Source: Smittia aterrima
Taxonomy: Eukaryota > Arthropoda > Insecta > Diptera > Chironomidae
Direction: 5' to 3'
NCBI GenBank assembly: GCA_033063855.1
Contig: CP093831.1
Span: 25,482,001 to 25,546,000, forward strand
DNA: 64,000 nt
Part shown: piece by piece, positions 10,277 to 20,193 of the stretch
How positions within the stretch are numbered: position 1 is the first letter of the stretch
How the letters are laid out: each line of letters begins with the position of its first letter
Made by a program: the position numbers and the translations under genes
The notes under the pieces: generated by a model
Told to the model about the DNA's origin: nothing
What the model saw: the letters and a program-made list of their open reading frames with translations, nothing else
Database searches by the model: none

Positions 10277-10326
10277 GGGGATTCCTAAAGGAGAAGGGGA
10301 CTTTCAAAAACGAAAAGGGGATTCTT
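10277..10326 (-). promoter_or_regulatory. Triple NF-kB/Relish-type site array
   Basis: Three 10-base motifs in one orientation: GGGGATTCCT (10277..10286), GGGGACTTTC (10296..10305) and GGGGATTCTT (10317..10326). The starts are 19 and 21 bases apart, close to two helical turns. Each fits GGGRNNYYYY, as bound by Dif/Dorsal/Relish. The array starts about 93 bases upstream of the cecropin-like gene's start codon and about 30 bases upstream of its TATA box. A GATA motif (AGATAA) lies near 10392, a pairing common in insect antimicrobial-peptide promoters. Confidence 0.6.
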
Positions 10327-10437
10327 TAACAAAAAGTGATCGAAGCAAAAAAATTACTTCATTGGAAATTCGTTATGAGTTCACTCAGTTAAGATAAAAA
10401 GAAGAAACTTCAAGACGATGAAAGAAATCACGTTTTT

Positions 10438-10545
10438 CTTATATTAGCATTCTGTCAGCCGAACACCAACTGGCTCCATAGCTCAGCTGGTTAGAGCGCC
10501 GTGCTAATAACGCGGAGGTCGTGAGTTCGATCCTCTCTGGAGCCA
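10438..10545 (+). repeat. Left arm of 108-bp inverted repeat carrying tRNA-Ile
   Basis: The tRNA-Ile gene plus 34 bases of upstream flank (CTTATATTAGCATTCTGTCA...) recurs in inverse orientation at 10791..10898 with one mismatch in the flank. The arms are separated by about 245 bases. Confidence 0.85.
10472..10545 (+). tRNA. tRNA-Ile: tRNA-Ile (AAT), copy 1
   Basis: A 74-base cloverleaf, anticodon AAT, acceptor stem GGCTCCA/TGGAGCC with an A discriminator, and intact A and B boxes. A T6 terminator follows. It faces copy 2 on the other strand. Confidence 0.96.
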
Positions 10546-10790
10546 AGATTCTTTTTTATTATTTTTTTCTTAATTTTTTTTTATTTAATTACACAATAAA
10601 AATATTTTATGTAAGAACAGGCTCAAAAATCTTTTCCCGCAACTTTACATAAAGAACAAATTTTTTTGCTTTGAAACTTCGACGGACGAAAATTTGGTTT
10701 TCTTTGAACGAAACGGAAATTGAAACAGTGAAATTAAAAGAAAATTGTAAAGAAAACTAAAATTAAGAAAAAAAATCAAAAAAAGAATCT

Positions 10791-10864
10791 TGGCTCCAGA
10801 GAGGATCGAACTCACGACCTCCGCGTTATTAGCACGGCGCTCTAACCAGCTGAGCTATGGAGCC
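10791..10864 (-). tRNA. tRNA-Ile: tRNA-Ile (AAT), copy 2
   Basis: Identical to copy 1 over all 74 bases, on the opposite strand and followed by a T-run terminator. It marks the left edge of the IR/tRNA-Ile tandem array. Confidence 0.96.
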
Positions 10865-10898
10865 AGTTGGTGTTCGGATGACAGAATGCTAATATAAG
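10791..10898 (-). repeat. Right arm of 108-bp inverted repeat carrying tRNA-Ile
   Basis: Reverse complement of 10438..10545 with one mismatch; includes the minus-strand tRNA-Ile and its upstream flank. Confidence 0.85.
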
Positions 10899-10996
10899 TA
10901 AAATGTGAATTTTTTCATGGCTAAACAAAGTTTTACTGCTTTTCTTTCTATTCACAAGATATTCATTCTTCGAGCTCGAAAGCTCGTATTACTTCT

Positions 10997-11221
10997 TCAA
11001 ACATTTGGGAAATTTTCTTTCGATCTCAATTCTGGATATTTCAAAATTTTCTTCTCGCATTTGCATTTTACGTTTGTTTGATTTCTCGAATGATTTTTGT
11101 GGCCACTAAGAACAATTCTGCATTCGAAAAAGAGCTCGAAGGACAATGAACTCTCGTGTTCGCTGATTTCTTCGATTTGTATTTGACAAACTGCAATTGC
11201 AATCCAAATATTAAACTTCAC
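10997..11221 (-). pseudogene. Collapsed ionotropic-receptor relic (exon 1 fused to exon 3)
   Basis: The 5' end codes for the same signal peptide and N-terminus as the IR genes next door (ICQIQIEEISEHE-type segment, SSLSF). It then jumps directly into sequence equivalent to the 3' end of exon 3 of the IR at 14578, read in another frame. About 1.9 kb of receptor (ligand-binding region, channel) is missing. A short TTCGAG match near both breakpoints suggests deletion between microhomologies. The flanks match those of the intact IR genes, so this is the leftmost unit of the tandem array. It cannot make a receptor. Confidence 0.75.
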
Positions 11222-11492
11222 AAAAACCTAAATTTTTTCTATGATTATCACAAATTTTTATAAGACATGTTTAACAATTTTTGAGACAACATTAGAAACA
11301 AGAAAAATGCTTAAACAATGTTCAACAGACATTCAATTTTAGTCAAGAATCCAAATAAAAAATGCCTCAACTGCTAAGGCTCGACCTTTTAACCTAACTA
11401 CGTCATTAACACATTTCTTATCCTTTCTCTTTCTTCAATTAAAAAAAAACAGACTCTAAAATACCACTCTAATTATCAAAATTTAAAAAAGT

Positions 11493-11570
11493 TGCCTCCA
11501 GAAAAAATTGAACTCTCGACCTTCGCGCATTTGGACTGTGCAACGCTCTAACCAGCTGAGCTATGGAGAC
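11493..11570 (-). pseudogene. tRNA-Ile-derived pseudogene 1
   Basis: The acceptor 5' strand, D arm (AGCTCAGCTGGTTAGAGCG) and part of the T arm match tRNA-Ile, but the anticodon arm is replaced by a longer segment (TTGCACAGTCCAAA...) with no AAT anticodon, and the acceptor stem is mismatched. It sits just downstream of the IR gene at 11776 and recurs at the same place in the next two units. Confidence 0.75.
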
Positions 11571-11775
11571 TGATGACGATCATTTGACAGAAATGCAAAT
11601 ATTATTATGCAAATCCTTATCAGAAAGAACTGAAATTTCTTTCTTCATCATCTCAGTTCTCTCACAGAGTCACATCATGAGAAGTTTACTTTTCTCTTTG
11701 CTTCTAATTCAAAAACGGTACATTTAAACATCTGAGTAAACATCTGCGCTAGCTTTGCATTGCAAGGAGATCTGT

Positions 11776-13837
11776 CTAATGTCCAGCAACACAATGCACT
11801 CGAAAAAGAGCTCGAAGGATGAATGCGAACACAATGCAATCTTTCAAAATGATCAACCATTCAATCAAGAATCCGATGGCAATCAAAATCAAGCTTGACG
11901 ACCAGATTACAAATCCAGGCTCGAGCATTTTCATGTTCAACACTTTTGGATCTTTAATTACCAAATGTTTCAGCCTTTGCTTTCGTATTTCATCCTTCAT
12001 CACAGTTTCCGTCTCATGTTGGATGATTCCAGCTGTGAAGAGTTGCTGAGACTTCAAGTCAATGATTCCAACAAAATAATGATGAGCGTCAAATACGATC
12101 CCACACATTTCAGTGTAAATAACTTCTCCTCTCAATCTTTCTGCAAATCGTCCATTCGTGGTTTTGGCTAATGTTGCTTCAAGAGCAATATCAGTTTGAA
12201 TAACTCCCTTAAAGTTTGGGTCGAAGATCCTTTCAACGAATCCATGTTTTTTTAGGTTTTCATTTTTTTTAAGAACTCGTGCCCTGGAATAACGAAAATA
12301 TTTTTGGTAAAATTTATTTTTATGCGAAAAAATGTTCTTTACCGTTTTGTTATTTCTGATTCTGGATATTTGTCTTTAAAATTTTCTTCCATGTAAAATT
12401 TATATCCTTGCTCGATCATTTCTTCAACTGTTTGAATTTCAGGTTTAGTGACATCTTTCTGCATGAACTCGTACATTTTGCCTTGCCACGCAGTTCTGAT
12501 GATCAAGCAGAAGAGGATGAACAACATTGTCAGATATCTTGCGAAATTCCTTCTCGGCAAAACTGATTGTGAGATCCCGAAAAAGATTTGAACAACATTA
12601 AGCGATGGAGACAAAACGTTCGAGCCAATAATGAATTCTCTGATCGATCGTTTCACAAAATACAAAATTAGAATCGTTGAGAATGAAGCCACGAACGTTG
12701 TTGCAATCAATGCCCAAGTGAAGAAGTCGAAAGGCATCAGCAGCTTTTCGTATTCATTGTACAATCCGCCTGGTGGTGCTGCTAATCGCTGAGGCAGATA
12801 CTGAACAGGCCAAGTTATGAATTTAGCGGCCTTTTTGTCACGTTTTTGGTCGTCCTCATAACTCTCTTCATTAATATCCTTATTAATTCCCATCAACATC
12901 TTGAGAAAGATTACGAAACTAAAAGCAAAAATATTATTTCGATATAAATAAACATCGCTTGCTTTTCTTACTCCGGTTCTTTCATATCGTAAACATCGTA
13001 ACAGCCTTCGACCACGGCGACGCTTAGAGGTGTATATTCTTCAATAATGTCAACCAATTTTATCCGGTAATTAAGATGAGGACTCAGTGTTGAAATAATC
13101 ACTTGGGAAGTCTTTGGAATTTTGGTAAAGTGCGAAGGGAAAGTCAAATTTTGTCTTGCTTCAAAAATATATTTAAAGTGGTCGTCTTTTTGCATATATT
13201 CGAGTCGAATTTCGCAATTGTGAAAGTTGCTGAGCTTTTCCAACACAAATTTATCGTTTTCCCATTTCTTTGTGAGTTTGTTGAATCTGTTGACTTCTTT
13301 TAAGTGAAGTTTTCCACATTTTCCAGGTGAATACCAAAGGAACGTCATGAGCCTCACGGATTTTGCGTCATCAACCAGAAAGTATTCGTACTGGATGTAG
13401 TTCCTTAAATTATATTTATTAGGAACAGCCAATGATTTGATGTCTTCGATGGTTGCTCCTTGGCAGTAGACGAAAAATTGCAGCGGTTTGAAGAATTTGT
13501 TGGTTAGAGTCAGTTTTTTGTTGAAATCGCGAAGCTTTGTAAATGAGTTGAAGGTCAAAAAAGCTGAAGAGTTGAGTTGAATTTTCTTGTTGCCAATCTC
13601 AAGATTCTGAAGCTTGAATGGCATTCCCTTCTTGTTCAAATTTTCAAGCAAAAGCCACGTCATCGTATTCGAGTCGACGCCATAATTGTTGATGAACATT
13701 CGTGTCTCCAATTGAAACAAATGTTTTGTGACGTTCTCAAATGCAAAAGACAATGAAGTCTCGTGTTCGCTGATTTCTTCGATTTGTATTTGGCAAACTG
13801 CACTTGCAATCCAAAATATTAAAGCAAAAGATTTCAT
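11776..13837 (-). CDS. Divergent ionotropic receptor, IR-A
   Basis: Three exons (12972..13837, 12343..12918, 11776..12283), both introns in phase 2 and about 53-59 bases, encode 649 residues. The start at 13837 gives a signal peptide MKSFALIFWIASAVCQ. Features in order: a large divergent extracellular/ligand-binding region (to about 350); M1 about 357-377 after 'LMPFDFFTW'; a pore segment (NVVQIFFGISQ, about 397-407); M3 about 416-432 ending in RTAWQGKMYEF, the hallmark of insect divergent IRs; the second ligand-binding lobe; M4 about 605-627 (FVIWSSSLILIAIGFLIEWL). The length and layout fit chemosensory IRs, ligand-gated cation channels at sensory dendrites; taste is more likely than smell for divergent IRs, but that is inference. 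The C-terminus ends FRVHCVAGH. Confidence 0.88.
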
Positions 13838-14140
13838 TTCAACTTCTTTAATCAACACTTCACACACAACTAAAGTTTTTCTATGATTATCTCGAATTTT
13901 GTTGAGACATGTTTAACGATTTTTGAGACAACATTAGAAACTACAAGAAAAATGTTTAGGTTATCATTACATTACAATCAGTTTTAGTCAATAATCCAAT
14001 AAAATAATGCCTCAACTGCTGAGGCTCGACATGTTTCTACCTAACTACGTCATAAACACATTTTTCATCCTTTCTCTTTCTTTAATTAGACAAAATAGAC
14101 ACTAAACTGTCACTCTAATTACCAAAATTGAAAAAAATCT

Positions 14141-14217
14141 TGTCTCCAGAAAGGATTGAACTCTCGACCTTCGCGTTTTGGACTGTGCAACGCTCTAACC
14201 AGCTGAGCTATGGAGCC
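14141..14217 (-). pseudogene. tRNA-Ile-derived pseudogene 2
   Basis: A 77-base derivative of the 74-base tRNA-Ile. The D arm is perfect, the acceptor stem has one mismatch, and the B box is degenerate (GAGTTCAATCC). The anticodon arm is altered as in pseudogenes 1 and 3 (an enlarged loop around CAGTCC). Confidence 0.75.
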
Positions 14218-14402
14218 TGATGACGATCAATTGACAGAAATGCAAATATTAAAATGCAATTTCTTATCAGACAAAACTTTAATCTTTTCTTCATCATCTC
14301 AATTCTCTTAAAGAGTAAAATGCCATCTTCAGAACTGTTTTTCAAAGCATTGATTCACTGCGAATTCATATTTACTTAGACAAATATGTACAAAGTGCTA
14401 AA

Positions 14403-14496
14403 TGTTTTAATGTCCATCAGCACAATGTACTTTTTAAAGAGCTCTAAAAAGTGTTAATACACGATAACAATTTTCAAAGTGATCAACCACTCAAAT
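14403..14496 (-). pseudogene. Decayed fragment of an IR exon 3 end
   Basis: The sequence AATGTCCATCAGCACAATGT followed by an AAAGAGCTC block and TTTCAAAGTGATCAACCA resembles the last coding bases of IR-A and IR-C, but with many changes and stops. It lies just downstream of the present IR-B 3' end and looks like the original tail displaced by recombination. Confidence 0.5.
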
Positions 14497-14577
14497 TCGT
14501 GATCTCGTGTATCTTTTTATCAATCTATGAGTTCTTAATGTTTACGAAATTTCCTTTCAATCTCAATTTTAATTCTT

Positions 14578-16853
14578 TCAAAAATTTTCTTCTCGCATTT
14601 GCATTTCACGTTTGTTTGATTTCTCGGATGATTTTTGTGGCCACTGAGAACAATTCTGCACTCGAAAAAGAGCTCTAAGGATGAATGTGAACACAATGTA
14701 ATCTTTCAAAGTGATCAGCCATTCAAACAAGAATCCGATGGCTATCAAAATCAAGCTTGACGACCAGATAACAAATCCAGGCTCGAGCATTTTCATGTTC
14801 AACACTTTTGGTCCTTTAATTGCCAAATGCTTTAACCTTTGCTTTCGAATTTCATCCTTCATCACAGTTTCCGTTTCGTGTTGGATGATTCCTGCTGTGA
14901 AGAGTTGCTGAGACTTCAAGTCAATGATTCCAATAAAATGATGATGAGCGTCAAATACTAATCCGCACATTTTAGTGTAAATAATTTCTCCTCTCAATCT
15001 TTCCGCAAGTTGTCCTTTCGTTGTCTTGGCTATTGTTGCTTCAAGAGCAATATCTGTTTGCACAACTCCCTTAAAGTTCGGGTCGAAGATGTTGTCAATT
15101 AAGCCTTGGTTAAGTTTTTTGTCTTTAATTCGAGCTCTAAAATAAGCAAGAGAGAAGATTTATATTAACGTTTCAAATCAAAAGATTACTTTTCACCTTT
15201 CTGTTATTTTTGAGTAAGGATTTCTCTCTTTGAATTCTCTCTCCATGTAGAACGTGTAGCCTTGCTCTATCATTTGCTCGATTGTTTGAATTTCAGGTTT
15301 AGCGACATCTTTCTGCATGAACTCATACATTTTGCCTTGCCACGCAGTTCTGATGATCAAGCAGAAGAGGATGAACAACATTGTCAGATATCTCGCGAAG
15401 TTTCTTCTCGGCAAAACTGATTGTGAGATCCCGAAAAAGATCTGAATTACGTTAAGCAATGGCGTCGAGACATTCGAGCCAATAACGAAATCTCTGATCG
15501 ATCGTTTGACGAAATACAAAATCAGAATCGTCAGGAAAGAAACTACAAACGTTGATCCGATCAATGCCCAAGTGAAGAAGTCGAAAGGCATCAAGAGTTT
15601 CTCGTATTCAGTGTAGTTTCCGCTTGGAGGAGCTGCCAATCTTTGTGGCAGATACTGAACAGGCCAAGTGATGAATTTAGCTCGACCTATATCATTTATC
15701 TTATCGTCCCTTCTCTCCTCATCATCGTCGTAATCTCTGAACTTGATAAAGTCATAAAATTCTTCGAAACTATAGGTAAAATTAGGCTAATTATTATTAG
15801 GCTAAAGAGTAATCCTTGAGCCCCAGCTAACCCACATTCTCGTAACTGAGGGGCAGCAAAATGTGGTCCTTCTATTATCTTCGTTCCCTAAATAGATTTT
15901 ATTTCGCGGCCCCTCAACTGGAGCCTACGGATAACTGTAGAGCCAAATAATATTTCGATAGAAAAAAAACCTTTTTAATTTTCTTACATGGATGGATTCC
16001 TGTCTACAACGTCGTAACAACCTTCAATTACTGCGACACGTATAGGCTCACCAAAAACTTTCTCCAGTTTTATCCGATAATTAAGATGAGGACTCAATGT
16101 TGAAATAACCACTTCAGAAATTTTTGGAATTTCGGTTAAATGCTCGGCTAAACTCCAGTTTTCTTTTAGATCCATTATTCTATGGATTAACTCATCTTTC
16201 TCCATATATTCGACAAGAATTTCGCAATTGTGAAAGTTGTTGAGTTTATCAAACAAAAACTTTTCGTTTTCCCATTTTTTTGTGAGTTTGTTGAATCTGT
16301 TGACTTCTTCTAAGTGAAGTTTTCCGCATTTTCCAGGTGAATACCAAAGGAACGTCATGAGCCTCACGGATTTTGCGTCATCAACCAGAAAGTATTCGTA
16401 CTGAATGCTGTTCGTTAAAGAGTAATCAGAACCTTTCAGATTAGCCAATGATTTGATGTCTTTGATGGTTGCTCCTTGACAGTAGATAAAGAATTGCAGC
16501 GGTTTGTAAAATTCGTTTCTGAGAAAAAGTTTCTTGTGAAACTTTTGAAGCTTTTCAAATGAGTCGAAGGTCAAGAAAGCTGAGGAGTCGAGGAGAATTT
16601 TGTTGTTGTCCATTTCAAGATTTTTGAGACTGTACGGCATTCCCTTCTTGTTCAAACTTTCGAGCATCAGCCACGTCATCGTATTTCAGTCGACGCCATA
16701 ATTGTTGATGAACATTCGTGTCTCCAATTGAAACAAATGTTTTGTGACGTTCTCAAAAGCGAAGGACAATGAATTCTCGTGTTCGCTGATTTCTTCGATT
16801 TGTATTTGGCAAACTGCACTTGCAATCCAAAATATTAAAACAAAAGCTTTCAT
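14578..16853 (-). pseudogene. Ionotropic receptor IR-B with one in-frame TGA
   Basis: Exons 15988..16853, 15197..15769 and 14578..15136 have the same phases as IR-A, and exon 1 has exactly the same length (866 bases). All splice sites are intact. The only break in 666 codons is TGA at 16686..16688 (codon 56), where IR-A has TCG (Ser); the frame then continues through M1, pore, M3 (RTAWQGKMYEF) and M4. The C-terminus differs: after RALFRV it runs on for about 23 residues (QNCSQWPQ...REENF), a tail also present in the relic at 10997 but not in IR-A or IR-C. Intron 1 is 218 bases rather than about 55 because of an insertion. It may be a very young pseudogene, a null allele, or a readthrough gene as reported for Ir75a in Drosophila sechellia. 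Confidence 0.8.
15783..15955. mobile_element. Small insertion in intron 1 of IR-B
   Basis: About 160 bases absent from the same intron in IR-A and IR-C. It contains roughly inverted GC-rich blocks (AACTGAGGGGC on the left; GCCCCTCAACT, its near complement, on the right) and a TAGGCTAA direct repeat at the left edge. It could be a tiny foldback/MITE-like element; the ends are not well defined. Confidence 0.35.
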
Positions 16854-17116
16854 TTCAACTTCTTTAATCAACACTTCACACAAAACTAAAGTTTTTCTAT
16901 GATTATCTCGAATTTTGTTGAGACATGTTTAACGATTTTTGAGACAACATGTTTAACTAATCATTACATTACAATCAGTTTTAGTCAAGAATCCAATAAA
17001 ATATTGCCTCAACTGCAACGGCTCGACATGTTACCGCTCCAGTGCGTCATGATCAGAGATTTCTCATCCTTTCTCTTTCTTTTAGACAAAAAAAAAATCA
17101 CAAAAAATAAAAAAGT

Positions 17117-17194
17117 TGACTCCAGAAAGGATTGAACTCTCGACCTTCGCGTTTTAGGGATGCGCGATGCTCTAACCAGCTGAGCTATGGAGCC
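17117..17194 (-). pseudogene. tRNA-Ile-derived pseudogene 3
   Basis: The third copy of the altered tRNA-Ile, with the same D arm and GGCTCCATAGCTCAGCTGGT start. The anticodon arm is further diverged (CGCATCCCTAAAACGC) and the T arm degenerate. It lies just downstream of IR-C. Confidence 0.72.
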
Positions 17195-17370
17195 TTATGA
17201 TAATAAATAGACAGAAATGCAAATATTAATATGCAATTCGTCATCATCTCAATTCTCTTACAGTCACATCATGGGAAAATTTACGTTTCTGTTTGGTGCT
17301 AATTCAAGAACGGTACATTTAAATATTTGAGTAAACATCTGCGCTAGCTTTGCATTGCAAGGAGATCTGT

Positions 17371-19443
17371 CTAATGTCCAGCAACACAATGCACTCGAAA
17401 AAGAGCTCGAAGAATGAATGTGAACACAATGCAATCTTTCAAAATGATCAACCATTCAAACAAGAATCCGATGGCAATCAAAGTCAAACTTGATGACCAG
17501 ATAACGAATCCAGGTTCGAGCATGTGCATGGTCAACACTCTTGGTCCTTCAATTACCAAATGTTTCAGCCTTTGCTTTCGTATTTCATCATTCATCACAG
17601 TTTCCGTCTCATGTTGGATGATTCCAGCTGTGAAGAGTTGCTGAGACTTCAAGTCAATGATTCCAACAAAATAATTATGAGCCTCAAATACTAATCCACA
17701 CATTTTAGTGTAAATAACTTCTCCTCTCAATCTTTCCACAAATCGTCCTTTCGTTGCTCTAGCTATTGATGCTTCGTGAGTAATGTCTGTTTGAACAACT
17801 CCAGTGAAGTTTGTGTGAAAGATGCTTTCAAAAGTTGTGTGGCTATAAAGTTCTTTGTCTTCAATTTTAGCTCTGCAATAGATAAGGAGAAGATTTATAA
17901 TAATGTTTCAAATCAAAAGATTACTTTTCACCTTTCTGTTATTTCTGAGTAAGGATTTTTCGTTATGAATTTTTCTTCCATGTAGAACGTGTAGCCTCGC
18001 TCGATCATTTTTTCGATAGTTTGAATTTCTGGTTTAGCAATATCTTTCTGCATGAACTCATACATTTTGCCTTGCCACGCAGTTCTGATGATCAAGCAGA
18101 AGAGGATGAACAACATTGTCAGATATCTCGCAAAGTTCCTCGTCGGCATAACAACTTGTGAGATCCCGAAAAAGATCTGAACGACGTTAAGCGAAGGTGT
18201 CGAGACATTCGAGCCAATAACGAAATCTCTGATCGATCGTTTGACGAAATACAAAATCAGAATCGTCAGGAAAGAAGCCACAAACGTTGATGCGATCAAT
18301 GCCCAAGTGAAGAAGTCGAAAGGCATCAAGAGTTTCTCGTATTCAGAATAGAATCCGCTTGGTGGAGCTGCCAATCTTTGTGGCAGATATTGAACTGGAA
18401 AAGTGATGAAATCAGCTCTAACTGTATCATTTATCTCATTAATCTCATCGTCTTTTCTCTCTTCATCATCTTCGTACATGTAGAACTTGAATAAGTTCAA
18501 AACATTTTGGCTACTAAATGAAAAAGTTTAAAATAATATTTCGATTGAAACAAATTTTTTGAATTTCTTACTCCGAAGGGTTTCTATCTACGACATCATA
18601 ACAGCCTTCAATCACAGCGAGAACTAGAAGCGTCGCATTTTCTTTGAAATAGTTCACCAGTTTTGTCCGATAATTAAGATGAGGACTCAATGTTGAAATA
18701 ATCACCGGAGCAATCTTCGGAATTTCGGTTACATGCGCTTCAATCGAAATTTCTCTGTCTCTAACTAAATAAGCGATCAAGTCATCTTTTTGCATATAAT
18801 CGATTTTGATTTCGCAATTGTGAATGTTTTTGAGCTTTTCGTACACGAACTTTTTGTTTTCCCATTTTTTTGTGAGTTTGTTGAATTTATTGACTTCTTG
18901 TAAATGCATTTCATCGCATTTTCCAGGTGAATACCAGAGGAAAGTCATAAGCCTTACGGATTTTGCCTCATCAACCAGAAAGTATTCGTACTGAATGCTA
19001 TTCGTTAAAGCGTAGTCAGAACCCTTCAGCTTAGCCAATGATTTGATGTCCTTATCGGTTGCTCCTTGGCAGTAGATAAAGAATTGCAACGGTTTGTAAA
19101 ATTCGTTTCTGAGAAAAAGTTTCTTGTTAAACTTTTGAAGCTTTTCAATTGAGTTGAAGGTCAAGAAGGCTGAGGAGTCGAAATATTGTTTTTCGTTTTC
19201 TATTTCAAGGTTCTGCAGCTTGAATGGCATTCCCTTCTTATGCAAATTTTCGAGCAACAGCCACGTTATCGTAATCGAGTCAACGCCATAATTGTTGATG
19301 AACATTCGTGTCTCCAATTGAAATAAATGTTTTGTGACGTTCTCAAAGGCGAAGGACAATGAACCCTCGTTTTCGCTGATTTCCTCGATTTGTATTTGAC
19401 AAACTGCACTTGCAATAAAGAATAATAAAACAAAAGTTTTCAT
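17371..19443 (-). CDS. Divergent ionotropic receptor, IR-C
   Basis: Three exons (18572..19443, 17932..18513, 17371..17872), phase-2 introns of about 58-59 bases, encode 651 residues. The start at 19443 gives the signal peptide MKTFVLLFFIASAVCQ. The order is as in IR-A: ligand-binding region, 'LMPFDFFTW' before M1, pore segment NVVQIFFGISQ, M3 ending RTAWQGKMYEF, second lobe, M4 (FVIWSSSLTLIAIGFLFEWL), and C-terminus FRVHCVAGH. The region between ligand-binding lobe and channel carries an acidic insert (MYEDDEERKDDEINEIND). It is intact and the right-hand unit of the array. Likely a chemosensory ligand-gated channel; the ligand cannot be inferred. Confidence 0.88.
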
Positions 19444-19740
19444 TTCAACTTCTTCAATCAACACTTCACAAAAAACTAAAGTTTTTCTATGATTGTCTCG
19501 AATTTTGCTCAGACATGTTTAACGATTTTTCAGACATTAGCTACATGAAAGTTGTCCAACTAATTATTTTATTACAATCAACTTTACTCAAAAACCCGAT
19601 AAAAATGTCTCGATATGTGTCCATCCAACATGACATGTTCAAATTTCTCATCCTCTTGACATAAAGTCAATGACTTTTTTTTATTAAAATAAAAACTCAA
19701 ATATTGAAAATGAAGAAAAAAAAAAAGAAAAAAAGAATCA

Positions 19741-19814
19741 TGGCTCCAGAGAGGATCGAACTCACGACCTCCGCGTTATTAGCACGGCGCTCTAACCAGC
19801 TGAGCTATGGAGCC
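19741..19814 (-). tRNA. tRNA-Ile: tRNA-Ile (AAT), copy 3
   Basis: The same 74-base sequence as copies 1 and 2, on the minus strand and followed by a T-rich terminator. It closes the IR/tRNA array on the right, so every IR unit lies between tRNA-Ile or tRNA-Ile-derived sequences. Confidence 0.96.
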
Positions 19815-20120
19815 AGTTGTGCGTTGCTTGACAAAACCTTTATTTACGTTCTCTTCTCGAAAAAACTTTTCACATTCTCGCATCGATAACTGTATCACGC
19901 ACTTCGTAGCTTCACATTCAAAGTAAGCGCGAAGATTAAATTGTTATCTCACGAGCGACATTCGATCAAAGTCTAATCATTTTAAACTTTTCGTAGGTAA
20001 GAAGAAAACATTTCTCTCTCGTTTTATGCTTCACTCAAAACTGGTTCAACTTCTTCAAGTCTCGTGTAGTTGATCTTTGTAATTTTGCCGGATTGAAACA
20101 ACGTCGAGAAAAGTCGAAAT

Positions 20121-20193
20121 GTCTTCGTAGTCTAGGGGTTATGACGCGGGTTTAACACACCCGAGGTCCCCGGTTCGAGACCGGGCGAAGACA
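20121..20193 (+). tRNA. tRNA-Val: tRNA-Val (AAC), copy 1
   Basis: A 73-base cloverleaf with anticodon loop TTAACAC (AAC), acceptor stem GTCTTCG/CGAAGAC and B box GGTTCGAGACC. A T-run follows within about 15 bases. Confidence 0.95.
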
